DNA of 64,000 nucleotides. Origin: Streptomyces pseudovenezuelae. GTDB lineage: Bacteria > Actinomycetota > Actinomycetes > Streptomycetales > Streptomycetaceae. The translations under genes were made by a program, and so were the position numbers. The notes under the pieces are model-generated. The model did no database searches and had not been told where the DNA came from. It saw only the letters and a program-made list of their open reading frames with translations. The DNA is taken from contig NZ_KQ948149.1 in NCBI RefSeq assembly GCF_001513955.1, forward strand, positions 406,227-470,226, written 5' to 3'. The stretch's first letter is position 1. Each line of letters opens with the position of its first letter. Positions 8,180-16,488 of this stretch are shown one piece after another.

Positions 8180-8270
8180 TCACCCGCGGCCAGGTTCGTC
8201 CCGTACGCCTTTCTCCTGTCTTCCGGTCAGGGCCCTCGTCTGCCCTTTTCCCACTTCCGGAAGACAAGGA
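8144..8270 (+). promoter_or_regulatory. erm translational attenuator with mutually exclusive stems
   Basis: Two competing pairings can be read. (a) TCCTGTCTTCCGG (8214-8226) pairs with 8257-8270, 13 base pairs with a single bulged A at 8266, and covers the erm Shine-Dalgarno AAGGA (8266-8270). (b) GCCCTGACCGG (8144-8154, inside the leader ORF) is an exact 11-base complement of CCGGTCAGGGC (8223-8233). Bases 8223-8226 belong to both, so pairing (b) should break the masking hairpin. This is the layout of classical Erm attenuators. The fold is by eye, with no energy calculation. Confidence 0.6.
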
Positions 8271-8279
8271 CCGCAGGCC

Positions 8280-9056
8280 ATGGCCCGCCCCTCGCGCGTC
8301 TCCCGCGCACTCTCGCAGAACTTCCTCGCCGACCGAGCGGCCGCAGCGCGCTTCGCGGCAGTCGCCGTACCGCACCCGCAAGCCCCGCTCCTTCTCGAAG
8401 TCGGCGCGGGAAAAGGCGCGTTGACGGAACTCCTCGCCCCGCGCTGCCGCCGGCTGCTCGCGTACGAGATCGATGAACGGCTCCTCCCGGAGCTCGACGC
8501 CCGTTTCTCGCGCACCCCGCACGTCCGGGTGATCGGCGGGAACTTCCTCGCGGCGCGCCCGCCCGGTACGGCCTTCTCGGTCGCCGGGAACGTGCCCTTC
8601 TCCCGGACGGCCGCGATCGTCGACTGGTGTCTGCGCGCCCCCGCCCTCACCGAGGCGACGCTGCTCACCCAGCTGGAGTACGCCCGCAAACGCACCGGGG
8701 ACTACGGGAGGTGGACTCTGCTGACGGTGCTGAGCTGGCCCCGGTACGAGTGGCGGCTGGCGGGGCGGGTCGGGCGGCGCGGTTTCCGGCCCGTTCCGCG
8801 TGTGGACGCGGGGATCCTCCGGATCGAGCGGCGTCGTGCGCCCCTGCTCGCTCCCGAGGCCCTGTCCGGCTGGCGGCCCCTGGTGGAGCTGGGCTTCTCG
8901 GGGGTGGGGGGCTCGCTGCACGCGTCCCTGTGCCGGGCGCATCCCAGGCGCCGGGTGGACGCGGGGTTTCGTGCCGCCGGACTCGACCGCGGCGTACTCG
9001 TGGGTGAGGTGGCGCCGGAACGGTGGCTGCGGCTTCATGAGGTGCTGGTGGCGTGA
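8280..9056 (+). CDS. erm: 23S rRNA (adenine-N6) methyltransferase, Erm family
   Basis: 258 residues. The Erm/KsgA superfamily is shown by SRALSQNFLAD at residues 9-19, the SAM-binding motif LEVGAGKGALTELLA near residue 41, the acidic YEIDERLLPEL near residue 62 and the catalytic NVPF near residue 104 (NIPF/NIPY in most Erm proteins). Erm enzymes methylate A2058 of 23S rRNA, giving resistance to macrolides, lincosamides and sometimes streptogramin B. The pairing with mgt matches the lrm-mgt arrangement described in S. lividans, where Lrm is a monomethylase. Mono- versus dimethylation cannot be decided from sequence. Translation appears controlled by the upstream leader and hairpin, and transcription by a WblC-like promoter. 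ATG at 8280, SD AAGGA. Confidence 0.88.
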   Translation: MARPSRVSRALSQNFLADRAAAARFAAVAVPHPQAPLLLEVGAGKGALTELLAPRCRRLLAYEIDERLLPELDARFSRTPHVRVIGGNFLAARPPGTAFSVAGNVPFSRTAAIVDWCLRAPALTEATLLTQLEYARKRTGDYGRWTLLTVLSWPRYEWRLAGRVGRRGFRPVPRVDAGILRIERRRAPLLAPEALSGWRPLVELGFSGVGGSLHASLCRAHPRRRVDAGFRAAGLDRGVLVGEVAPERWLRLHEVLVA

Positions 9057-9086
9057 GCGTCGCACCGGGCACCGGCAAAACAACTT

Positions 9087-9109
9087 GCACGAGACGTCTC
9101 GTCTCGTGC
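9087..9109. promoter_or_regulatory. Perfect palindrome between erm and mgt
   Basis: GCACGAGACG (9087-9096) and CGTCTCGTGC (9100-9109) are perfect inverted arms with a 3-base spacer. Inside lies the 14-base palindrome ACGAGACGTCTCGT (9089-9102). TTGCAC (9085-9090) preceded by AAAACAAC could be a -35 element for mgt. The site may be an operator (TetR-like symmetry) or an RNA hairpin 12 bases before the mgt start. Confidence 0.45.
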
Positions 9110-9121
9110 AGCCTGAGGTTC

Positions 9122-10309
9122 ATGACCTTACACATCGCCATGTTCTCCATCGCCGCCCACGGCCACGTGAACCCCAGCCTTGAGGTGATCCGCGAGCTCG
9201 TGGCGCGCGGGCACCGGGTCACGTACGCCGTCCCGCCCCTGTTCGCCGAGAAGGTCGCCGAGACCGGGGCCGAGGTGAAGCCCTGGCACTCGACCCTGCC
9301 CGGCCCCGACGACGACCCGGCCGCCTGGGGCAGCGAACTCCTCGACCACGTGGAGCTCTTCCTCGGCGACGCGATCCAGGCCCTGCCGCAGCTCGCCGAG
9401 GCCTACGAGGGCGACGAACCGGATCTCGTCCTGCACGACATCACCGCCTACCCGGCCCGCGTCCTCGCCCACCGCTGGGGGGTGCCCGCGATCTCGCTCT
9501 CGCCGAACCTCGTCGCCTGGCAGGGCTACGAGGAGGAGGTCGCCGAGCCGATGTGGGCCGAGCCGAGGAGCACCGCACGGGGGCAGGCCTACTACGCCCG
9601 CTTCCAGAACTGGCTGCGGGAGAACGGGATCGACCTGCACCCCGACTCCTTCGTCGGCCGCCCCGACCGCTCCCTCGTCCTGATCCCCAGGGCGCTGCAG
9701 CCGAACGCCGACCGGGTCGACGAGAGCGTGTACACCTTCGTCGGCGCCTGCCAGGGGGACCGCGGCGGGCAAGGGGAGTGGCGGCGTCCGGCCGGGGCCG
9801 AGAAGGTGGCTCTCGTCTCCCTGGGCTCCTCCTTCACCAAGCGGCCCGGCTTCTACCGGGAGTGCCTCAGGGCCTTCGGAGACCTCCCGGGCTGGCACCT
9901 CGTGCTCCAGATCGGCAGGCACGTGGACCCGGCCGAGCTGGGTCCCGTACCGGAGAACGTGGAAGTGCGCTCCTGGGTACCGCAGTTGGCGATCCTGAGG
10001 CAGGCCGACCTGTTCGTCACGCACGCCGGCGCGGGCGGCAGCCAGGAGGGACTGGCGACCGCCACCCCGATGATCGCCGTACCGCAGGCCGTGGACCAGT
10101 TCGGCAACGCGGACATGCTCCAGGGCCTCGGGGTCGCCCGCCGGATCGACACGGAGGAGGCGACCGCAGGGGCGCTGCGCGAGGCCGCCCTCGCGCTCGT
10201 CGACGACCCCGAGGCCGCCCGCCGGCTCAAGACGGTCCAGACGGAGATGGCTCAGGAGGGCGGCACGCGCAGGGCCGCCGACCTCATCGAGGCGCACCTG
10301 CGCGCATGA
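9122..10309 (+). CDS. mgt: Macrolide glycosyltransferase (MGT family, GT1)
   Basis: 395 residues of the UDP-glycosyltransferase (GT-B) superfamily. The acceptor-side N-terminus is AMFSIAAHGHVNPSLEVIRE, with the usual GHVNP motif. The donor-binding C-terminal signature runs RSWVPQLAILRQADLFVTHAG to GSQEGLATATPMIAVPQAVD (residues about 280-325), including the HAGxGS loop. MGT enzymes inactivate macrolides by glucosylating the 2'-OH of the desosamine-type sugar using UDP-glucose. It lies 65 bases after erm. GAGG precedes the ATG. The third codon is TTA (9128-9130), which in Streptomyces needs the bldA tRNA, so expression may be limited to late growth. A strong inverted repeat follows the stop. 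Confidence 0.88.
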   Translation: MTLHIAMFSIAAHGHVNPSLEVIRELVARGHRVTYAVPPLFAEKVAETGAEVKPWHSTLPGPDDDPAAWGSELLDHVELFLGDAIQALPQLAEAYEGDEPDLVLHDITAYPARVLAHRWGVPAISLSPNLVAWQGYEEEVAEPMWAEPRSTARGQAYYARFQNWLRENGIDLHPDSFVGRPDRSLVLIPRALQPNADRVDESVYTFVGACQGDRGGQGEWRRPAGAEKVALVSLGSSFTKRPGFYRECLRAFGDLPGWHLVLQIGRHVDPAELGPVPENVEVRSWVPQLAILRQADLFVTHAGAGGSQEGLATATPMIAVPQAVDQFGNADMLQGLGVARRIDTEEATAGALREAALALVDDPEAARRLKTVQTEMAQEGGTRRAADLIEAHLRA

Positions 10310-10311
10310 GA

Positions 10312-10348
10312 GAGGGCCCGCTGGCTCCCCGGTTGCCAACGGGCCCTC
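10312..10348. terminator. Bidirectional terminator between mgt and the MMPL gene
   Basis: GAGGGCCCG (10312-10320) and CGGGCCCTC (10340-10348) are perfect arms, with an inner TGGC/GCCA extension across one mismatch. The hairpin sits between convergent genes. Confidence 0.75.
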
Positions 10349-10382
10349 AGTACAAGGGGGGTTCGGACTCGCCGCGGAGGGC

Positions 10383-12647
10383 TCAGACCCTCAGCGGCTC
10401 ACCCTCGTCGTCCCGTGCCGCGGGCGCGGCCACCGCGTCCGCGGCCTCGTCGTGCGTCAGGTCCGGCAGCCGGTGCAGCCACTTCGGCAGGTACCAGTTG
10501 CGCTCGCCGAGCAGCGCCATGACCGCCGGGAGCAGCACGCCCCGGATGATCGTCGCGTCGATGAGCACGGCGGCCGCGAGGCCCACGCCCATCTGCTTCA
10601 TGGACTGCATGGACAGCGTCCCGAAGATCGCGAACACCGCGACCATGATGACGGCGGCGCTGGTGACGACACCGGCCGTGGTGACCACGCCGTGCTGGAT
10701 CGCGTCCTTGGTGCTGCGGCCCCGCAGGTGTGCCTCGCGGATCCTGGAGACCACGAACACGTGGTAGTCCATCGACAGGCCGAACAGGATCACGAAGAGG
10801 AACAGCGGCAGCCAGGTGATGATGGCGCCGACGCCCTCCGCGCCCACCAGGGACGCGCCCCAGCCGTGCTGGAAGACCGCGACGAGGATGCCGTAGGCGG
10901 CGCCCACCGACAGCAGGTTGAGCACGATCGAGGTGATCGCGACCGTCAGCGAGCGGAACGACAGGAGCATCAGCACGAAGGCGAAGACCACGACGAACGC
11001 GAAGACCGGGACGACCGCTCCGGCCAGCTGGTCGTTGAAGTCCTTGGAGCCGGCGACCTGCCCGGTGATCGGCGCCTCGATGCCGTCGACCTTGCCGAGG
11101 GTGGCCGGACGCACCTCGTCACGCAGCTTGTCCAGGCTCTGTCCGGCCTTGTCGAGGTCGGAGCCGCCCACCAGCGGGACGTACACGAAGGCGAGGTTCT
11201 GCGCGTCGTGCAGCTTGATCTCGACCGGCCCGCGCGAGGCGCCCGAGGAGATCGCCTTCGCCTTGAAGTCGGCCAGCGCGCCGGTGACTTCGGGGGAGTT
11301 GATGTCGGCCGCCTTGACGACCACCTCGGCCGGCTCGGAGCCGCCGGGGAAGGCGTCGTTGACCCGGTTGTACGTCTGCACGATCGGCAGTGAGTCGCCG
11401 AACTCCTGGTCCAGGGTGAGGTTCTGGGTCTTCATGCCGAGCGCGGGTGCCGCGATGGCGAGCAGCGCGCCGGCCGCGACCACGACCGAGACGACCGGCT
11501 TCGCGAGCACGCCCTTCAGCACGGCGGTCCAGAAGCGGCTCTCCCGGTTGCCGCCCCGCTTGCGGCGCAGCCGGCTCTCCGGGTGCAGGAAGGGGATCTT
11601 GCCCTTCTCGACCCGCCCGCCCAGCAGGGAGAGCAGCGCGGGCAGCACGGTCACGGAACCGACCATGGCGACCGCCACGACCATCAGCGAGGCCAGGCCC
11701 ATCGCCTCGAACTCGGCGAGCCCGGTGAACAGCATGCCCGCCATCGCCACGCACACCGTGACACCCGAGACGATGATCGCGCGGCCACTGGTGGCGGCGG
11801 CGATCCGCAGGGCGGTCTGCGCGTCCCGCCCGGCCTGCCGCTCCTCGCGCTCACGGCGCAGATAGAACAGGCAGTAGTCGACGCCCACGGCCAGACCGAC
11901 CAGCAGCATCACCGAGTTGGCGGTGTCGCTCATCGGCATCACATGGCTGACGACGCCCATCAGGCCCATCGTCGCCATGATCGCGGTGACCGCCAGGGCC
12001 ACCGGCAGCAGCGCCGCCACCAGCGCGCCGAACGCGATGAGCAGGATGCCGAGGGCCACCGGCACCGCGGAGAGCTCGGCCTTCTCGAAGTCGTCGCCGA
12101 ACGCGTCGTCGAACGTCTTCATCATGCTGGCGCCGCCGATCTCCTCGATCCGCAGCGACCCGTGCTCCTTCTGCACCCCCTCGACGGCCTTCAGCACCGG
12201 CTCGACCCGCTCCCCGGCGGTGTCCGCCTCGCCGCGCATGTCGAACTGCACGAGCGCGCTGCGGCCGTCCTTCGAGATCGTCCTCGTGTCGTACGGCGAG
12301 GTCACGTCGGTGGCCTTGCCGGTGCCCTCGACCGCCTTGACGACCGCGGAGACGGCCGCCCTGAAGTCGGCGTCGGTCGCCTTGCCACCGGCGTCCCTGG
12401 CCTGGATCAGCACCGACTCACTGGCCGGCTCGTCGATCCCGGCATCCTCGATGATCTTCGCGGCGGTGTGGGTCTCCCCCTTGAGCTGGTCGCTGTCCTT
12501 GACGTCGACCCGGCCCGCTGCCGAGCCGAGTCCCATCGCCAGGACGACGAACAGCACCCAGATACCGACGGCAGCCCATCGGTGCCGTGCGCTCCAGCCG
12601 CCGGCCCGGGCGGCCAGGCCACGCACCCTTGTGTCTCCGTTCCGCAT
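10383..12647 (-). CDS. MMPL-family RND transporter
   Basis: 754 residues in two repeats of one helix, a large extracellular loop and five helices. The first helix is IWVLFVVLAMGLGSAAG. The RND-type polar motif in the first repeat is GLAVGVDYCLFYLRREREE and in the second LFGLSMDYHVFVVSRIREA; each carries the D-Y pair used for proton coupling. The length and layout match MmpL-like lipid/drug exporters of actinobacteria. The cargo is unknown. The start is ATG at 12647 (MRNGDTRVRGLAARAGGWSA), with GAGGGGG about ten bases upstream. The much longer frame to 13628 overlaps the opposing DUF1697 gene and is spurious. It converges on mgt, so it is not part of the resistance operon. Confidence 0.9.
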   Translation of the reverse strand: MRNGDTRVRGLAARAGGWSARHRWAAVGIWVLFVVLAMGLGSAAGRVDVKDSDQLKGETHTAAKIIEDAGIDEPASESVLIQARDAGGKATDADFRAAVSAVVKAVEGTGKATDVTSPYDTRTISKDGRSALVQFDMRGEADTAGERVEPVLKAVEGVQKEHGSLRIEEIGGASMMKTFDDAFGDDFEKAELSAVPVALGILLIAFGALVAALLPVALAVTAIMATMGLMGVVSHVMPMSDTANSVMLLVGLAVGVDYCLFYLRREREERQAGRDAQTALRIAAATSGRAIIVSGVTVCVAMAGMLFTGLAEFEAMGLASLMVVAVAMVGSVTVLPALLSLLGGRVEKGKIPFLHPESRLRRKRGGNRESRFWTAVLKGVLAKPVVSVVVAAGALLAIAAPALGMKTQNLTLDQEFGDSLPIVQTYNRVNDAFPGGSEPAEVVVKAADINSPEVTGALADFKAKAISSGASRGPVEIKLHDAQNLAFVYVPLVGGSDLDKAGQSLDKLRDEVRPATLGKVDGIEAPITGQVAGSKDFNDQLAGAVVPVFAFVVVFAFVLMLLSFRSLTVAITSIVLNLLSVGAAYGILVAVFQHGWGASLVGAEGVGAIITWLPLFLFVILFGLSMDYHVFVVSRIREAHLRGRSTKDAIQHGVVTTAGVVTSAAVIMVAVFAIFGTLSMQSMKQMGVGLAAAVLIDATIIRGVLLPAVMALLGERNWYLPKWLHRLPDLTHDEAADAVAAPAARDDEGEPLRV

Positions 12648-12881
12648 GACGGGCTTGCCCCCTCGTGAGCGGTGACAGCCCCCTGCCGTCACCTTTCGCT
12701 TCGAAGGTATGAGCTGGATAAACGCGTCTCGTCCTGCTGTCCGGTGAAGTGCGGGCACCACCGGCTCCTCCCAAGGGACCGCGCGCCCTCCGCACTGGGG
12801 AGGATCGTGACCCTTACATCTAACGACCCTTGTGCGGGGCGGTGATCGGGGTCCGGGCGAACGCCGTCCTAGGGTGTGCGC

Positions 12882-13430
12882 ATGACCACGACATACGCGG
12901 CGCTGCTGCGGGGGATCAACGTCGGCGGCAGCAGGAAGGTCCCCATGGCCGACCTGCGCACGCTGATGGAAGGCCTCGGCCACGACGGTGTACGCAGCTA
13001 CCTCCAGAGCGGCCAGGCCGTGTTCACCGCCGACCACGGCGACGAGGAGTCCTTGGCCGCCGAGCTCGCGGCGGCGATCGAGAAGCGGTTCGGCTTCCCG
13101 GTCGACGTGATCGTCCGCGACCACGCCTATCTGAAGGCGATCGTCGACGACTGCCCCTTCCCGGCCGCCGAACTGGAGGGCAGGCAGCTCCACGTCACCT
13201 ACTTCTCCGCCCCCGTGGACGCGGCCCGCTTCGCGGAGATCGACCGGGCCGCCCACCTCCCCGAGGAGTTCCGCCTCGGCGACCGCGCCCTGTACCTGTA
13301 CGTCCCGGACGGCCTCGGGCGCTCCAAGCTCGCGGAGTACCTGTCCAGGCCACGGCTGAACAAGGGCGTGATCGCCACCAGCCGCAACTGGAACACGGTC
13401 GTCAAGCTGGTGGAGATGACCGGTGAGTGA
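12882..13430 (+). CDS. DUF1697 family protein
   Basis: 182 residues starting MTTTYAALLRGINVGGSRKV, the nearly invariant N-terminus of DUF1697 (LLRGINVGG), followed by YLQSGQAVF and a C-terminal NWNTVVKL segment also typical of the family. The fold is an alpha/beta domain of unknown activity, so no function is assigned. The ATG at 12882 follows a -10-like TAGGGT (12870-12875) by six bases and has no clear Shine-Dalgarno, suggesting a leaderless transcript; an in-frame GTG two codons earlier is possible. Its end overlaps the next gene by eight bases. Confidence 0.85.
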   Translation: MTTTYAALLRGINVGGSRKVPMADLRTLMEGLGHDGVRSYLQSGQAVFTADHGDEESLAAELAAAIEKRFGFPVDVIVRDHAYLKAIVDDCPFPAAELEGRQLHVTYFSAPVDAARFAEIDRAAHLPEEFRLGDRALYLYVPDGLGRSKLAEYLSRPRLNKGVIATSRNWNTVVKLVEMTGE

Positions 13431-13788
13431 CCGCGACCCCGACGTGGAGGCCGCCGTCCGGGGCGAGCTGCGGCTCCTCGACCCCGAGGTCCGGGCCTCG
13501 CCCGAGCAGGTGGGCGCGCTGCTGCACCCCGGGTTCCACGAGTTCGGCGCGTCCGGGCGGCGGTGGGACCGCACGTCGATCATCGCCGCCCTCGCCGGGA
13601 CCACGGACCAGGACGCCGGACCGGTCACGGTGACCGGGATGAAGGGGGTCAGGCTCGCGCCGGACCTCGTTCACCTCACCTTCGACACCGAGCGCAACGG
13701 CAGCCGCGCGCACCGCAGTTCGCTGTGGCGGCGCACCCCGGGCGGGTGGCTGCTGTACTTCCACCAGGCGACGCCGTTCGCGCGGTGA
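13423..13788 (+). CDS. SnoaL/DUF4440-like small protein
   Basis: 121 residues. The pattern ELRLLDPEVRASPEQVGALLHPGFHEFGASGRRWDR then SLWRRTPGGWLLYFHQATPF matches the NTF2-like DUF4440 family, cone-shaped domains that bind or convert small molecules. No catalytic assignment is possible. The GTG at 13423 lies inside the end of the DUF1697 gene (eight-base overlap), so the two are likely cotranscribed and coupled. Confidence 0.72.
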   Translation: MSDRDPDVEAAVRGELRLLDPEVRASPEQVGALLHPGFHEFGASGRRWDRTSIIAALAGTTDQDAGPVTVTGMKGVRLAPDLVHLTFDTERNGSRAHRSSLWRRTPGGWLLYFHQATPFAR

Positions 13789-13808
13789 CGCTGTGCGAGG
13801 CTCCTTGC

Positions 13809-14840
13809 ATGCGCTACATCATCATCGGGGCAGGGGCGGTCGGCGGGGCCGTCGGCGGGCGGCTCGCGGGAGCCGGGCACGAGGTCGTCCTGGTCGCGCG
13901 GGGCGCGCACCACGCGGCGCTCAGGGACGGCGGACTGCGGCTGAGAGTGCCGGACGGCGAGTTCACGTACCGGCTCCCGGTGGTGGACGGGCCGGCCGGA
14001 CTCGGTGCCCTGCGCGCCGACGACGTGCTCGTCCTCGCCGTGAAGACCCAGGACACCGAACGCGCCCTGGACGCCTGGGGCCCGGCCCCGGTCGAGGGCG
14101 GCGGCACGGCGGCCGAGCGGCTGCCGCTGCTGTGCGCGCAGAACGGCGTGGAGGGGCAGCGCATGGCCCTGCGCCGCTTCCGGCACGTGTACGGAGTCTG
14201 CGTCTGGCTGCCGGCGACCTTCGTCGAACCCGGGGCCGTCTCCGCCGCGGGCAGTCCGCTCACCGGCATCCTGCACCTGGGCCGGTATCCGCACGGCACG
14301 GACGGGACGGCCCGCCGGATCGCCGCCGACCTGGAGAAGGCGCGGTTCGAGGCACCGGTGGTGCCGGACCTCGCCCGCTGGCAGTACGCCAAACTGCTGT
14401 CCAACCTCGCCAACGCGGTCGAGGCGGTCACCGGGCCCGTCGAGAGCGAGGCGGCCCTGGCGCTCGTCGACCGGGTACGGGCCGAGGGCGTGGCCGTCCT
14501 CGACGCGGCCGGGATCGGGTACGCGAGCGTGGCGGAACAGCGCGCGCTGCGCGGCGACAAGGTCACTCTGCTGCCCCTCCAGGACGCCCCGCGCGGCGGC
14601 GGTTCCTCCTGGCAGTCCCTCACCCGCGGCACCGGCAGCATCGAGGCCGACTACCTCAACGGCGAGATCGCCCTCCTGGGCCGCCTGCACGGCGTACCGA
14701 CCCCGCTGAACGACCTCCTCCAGCGGCTCGCCAACACCTACGCCCGCGAACGCCGGGAGGCCGGCTCGATGCCGCCGGAGGAGCTGGTCCGGCTGGCCGA
14801 CGAGTCCGAGGCCGCCGCAGGGAAGCCGGCACAGCCGTAG
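13809..14840 (+). CDS. Ketopantoate reductase (ApbA/PanE) family protein
   Basis: 343 residues. The N-terminal Rossmann motif is MRYIIIGAGAVGGAVGGRLA (GxGxxG) followed by a long strand ending VVLVAR, suited to NADPH. LVLAVKTQD and LCAQNGVEG are the next family segments, and the C-terminal helical domain holds the usual Lys in WQYAKLLSNLANAV near residue 196. PanE reduces ketopantoate to pantoate in pantothenate synthesis. Streptomyces genomes carry several paralogues that may act on other 2-oxoacids, so I do not assign panE. The ATG at 13809 lies 21 bases after the previous stop. It converges on the sirohydrochlorin chelatase gene. Confidence 0.82.
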   Translation: MRYIIIGAGAVGGAVGGRLAGAGHEVVLVARGAHHAALRDGGLRLRVPDGEFTYRLPVVDGPAGLGALRADDVLVLAVKTQDTERALDAWGPAPVEGGGTAAERLPLLCAQNGVEGQRMALRRFRHVYGVCVWLPATFVEPGAVSAAGSPLTGILHLGRYPHGTDGTARRIAADLEKARFEAPVVPDLARWQYAKLLSNLANAVEAVTGPVESEAALALVDRVRAEGVAVLDAAGIGYASVAEQRALRGDKVTLLPLQDAPRGGGSSWQSLTRGTGSIEADYLNGEIALLGRLHGVPTPLNDLLQRLANTYARERREAGSMPPEELVRLADESEAAAGKPAQP

Positions 14841-14869
14841 CGGAGCAGGGTCGCCCTACCGGCGGGGGC

Positions 14870-15604
14870 TCACGCGCTCACCCGCAGCAGCGATCGCGCC
14901 GACGCGCTCTCGTACCGCCGCAGCAGCACCCGCGCCACCTCCGGCGCGGGCCCCAGCACCTCGGCCAGCACGTCCGCCTCGGCCGCGCCCCGCGCGATGC
15001 GGTCGGGCAGGAAGCCGGGGGCGAGGACGTACGGCGCCACGGCCACCTTCGCGCAGCCCAGCGCCCGCAGTTCGCGTACCGCGTCCTCGGTGCGGGGGAG
15101 GGCCGCGGAGGCGAACGCAGGCCGCACGGCGCACCAACCGGTGTGCCGCCACTCCCGCGCGATATCAGCGATCACTGCGATCGCCTCCGGGTCGGTGGAC
15201 CCCGCCGAGGCCAGCACGACCCCGGTCGAGGACTTGTCGGCGGGCGTCAACCCCGCCTCGTACAGCCGCCGTTCGAGCGCCGACAGCAACAGCGGGGACG
15301 GGCCCAGCACCTCCGCCTGCCGGATGCGCAGCTGCGGCGGCGCGTCCCTGAGGACCGCGGGGATGTCCGCCTTCGCGTGGAACGCTCGCGTCAACAGCAG
15401 CGGCAGCGCTACGACGTCACGGACGCCCTCCGCCGCCAGGGACTCCAACACCCCGGGCACGGAAGGGATGTTGAAGTCCAGGAAGCCCGTCTCCACCCGT
15501 ACGTCGGGGCGCAGCGAGCGCACCCGGCGGACAAGGGCGTGCACCGTCGCGGCGTGCCGCGGGTCGCGGCTGCCGTGGGCGATGACCAGGAGGACAGGCT
15601 TCAT
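14870..15604 (-). CDS. Sirohydrochlorin chelatase (CbiX/SirB-like)
   Basis: 244 residues. The N-terminus MKPVLLVIAHGSRDPRHAAT carries the HGSRD signature with the metal-binding His. The second half repeats the chelatase fold (VVLASAGSTDPEA), and LPLLLTRAFHAKADIP carries the second catalytic His. The enzyme puts Fe(II) into sirohydrochlorin to make siroheme. It ends the sulfur-assimilation locus whose sulfite reductase needs siroheme, which strongly supports an iron- rather than cobalt-chelating role. It follows the ABC permease gene by six bases. ATG at 15604. Confidence 0.85.
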   Translation of the reverse strand: MKPVLLVIAHGSRDPRHAATVHALVRRVRSLRPDVRVETGFLDFNIPSVPGVLESLAAEGVRDVVALPLLLTRAFHAKADIPAVLRDAPPQLRIRQAEVLGPSPLLLSALERRLYEAGLTPADKSSTGVVLASAGSTDPEAIAVIADIAREWRHTGWCAVRPAFASAALPRTEDAVRELRALGCAKVAVAPYVLAPGFLPDRIARGAAEADVLAEVLGPAPEVARVLLRRYESASARSLLRVSA

Positions 15605-15609
15605 GGGAC

Positions 15610-16488
15610 TCAGCCCTTCACCAGCAGACCGCGGCTGCGCAGCACCCACCGCTCCAGCGGGCTGAAGATCAGCAGGTCGATCGCGATGCCGACGAACAGG
15701 ATGAGCAGGATCGCCTCGAACACCATGGCCATGTCGCTGTTGGTGCGGCCGTTCTCCAGCAACTGGCCCAGGCCCACGCCCAGGTCGGGGAACTGGGCGA
15801 TGATCTCCGCGGCCATCAGCGAACGCCACGAGAACGCCCAGCCCTGCTTGAGACCCGCCACATAGCCGGGCAGCGCGGCCGGCAGCGTGACGTGCCAGAT
15901 CCCCTTGACGCCCGTCGCCCCCATCGTGCGGCCGGCCCGCAGGAACAGCGGCGGCACCTGGTCCACGCCGGACACCAGGCCGTTGGCGATGGAGGGGACC
16001 GCGCCGAGCAGGATCACCGCGTACATCATGGAGTTGTTCAGGCCCAGCCAGATCACGGCCGGCGGCACCCACGCCACCGAGGGCAGCGACTGCAGGCCGG
16101 ACAGGATCGGGCCGATGGCCGCGCGGATGAACTTCACCCGGGCCACGATCAGACCCAGCGGGGTGCCGATGAGCAGGGCGAAGAAGAAGCCCAGCAGACC
16201 GCGCGAGACGCTGGTCCAGATGTAGCCGAGCAGATCGCCCTGGAGCCAGGCCTCCTTGAACGTGGAGCCCACGGCCGCCGGGGAGGGCAGCTTGGACGGG
16301 TCGTCGACGACCGGGTAGAGCAGCGCCCAGACCGCGAGGACCACCGCGAGCGCGATGACCGGCGGCAGGATCTTGTTGACGAACGTCTGGCGGAAGGTCG
16401 GACGGCCGGTGGTCCGGGTCTCCAGCGCGTCGAGGCCCGCCTCTACGCTCCCGGCGTCCTGGGCCGGTGTCGTGTCAGTGCTGGCCAT
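15610..16488 (-). CDS. ABC transporter permease, sulfonate/taurine type (SsuC/TauC-like)
   Basis: 292 residues with about six membrane helices. The first is ILPPVIALAVVLAVWALLYPV, and the EAA-type loop is RAGRTMGATGVKGIWHVTLPAA near residue 195, typical of the SsuC/TauC/NrtB permease family. It forms the membrane channel for the ATPase encoded upstream (14-base overlap) and the lipoprotein at 17297-18400. The neighbouring cys genes imply a sulfur source such as sulfonates or sulfate esters, but no FMNH2 monooxygenase (SsuD) or TauD is in this operon, so the substrate could differ. ATG at 16488. Confidence 0.85.
   Translation of the reverse strand: MASTDTTPAQDAGSVEAGLDALETRTTGRPTFRQTFVNKILPPVIALAVVLAVWALLYPVVDDPSKLPSPAAVGSTFKEAWLQGDLLGYIWTSVSRGLLGFFFALLIGTPLGLIVARVKFIRAAIGPILSGLQSLPSVAWVPPAVIWLGLNNSMMYAVILLGAVPSIANGLVSGVDQVPPLFLRAGRTMGATGVKGIWHVTLPAALPGYVAGLKQGWAFSWRSLMAAEIIAQFPDLGVGLGQLLENGRTNSDMAMVFEAILLILFVGIAIDLLIFSPLERWVLRSRGLLVKG

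Noticed and set aside
10383..13628. 1081-residue version of the MMPL protein
   Set aside because: The extra N-terminal 327 residues are antisense to the DUF1697 and DUF4440-like genes and lack transporter features; ATG 12647 has a suitable upstream site.
13793..15865. 690-codon plus-strand frame over the ketopantoate-reductase-like and chelatase genes
   Set aside because: It is an alternative frame of one real gene and antisense to others; composition is Arg/Gly/Ala-rich without domains.
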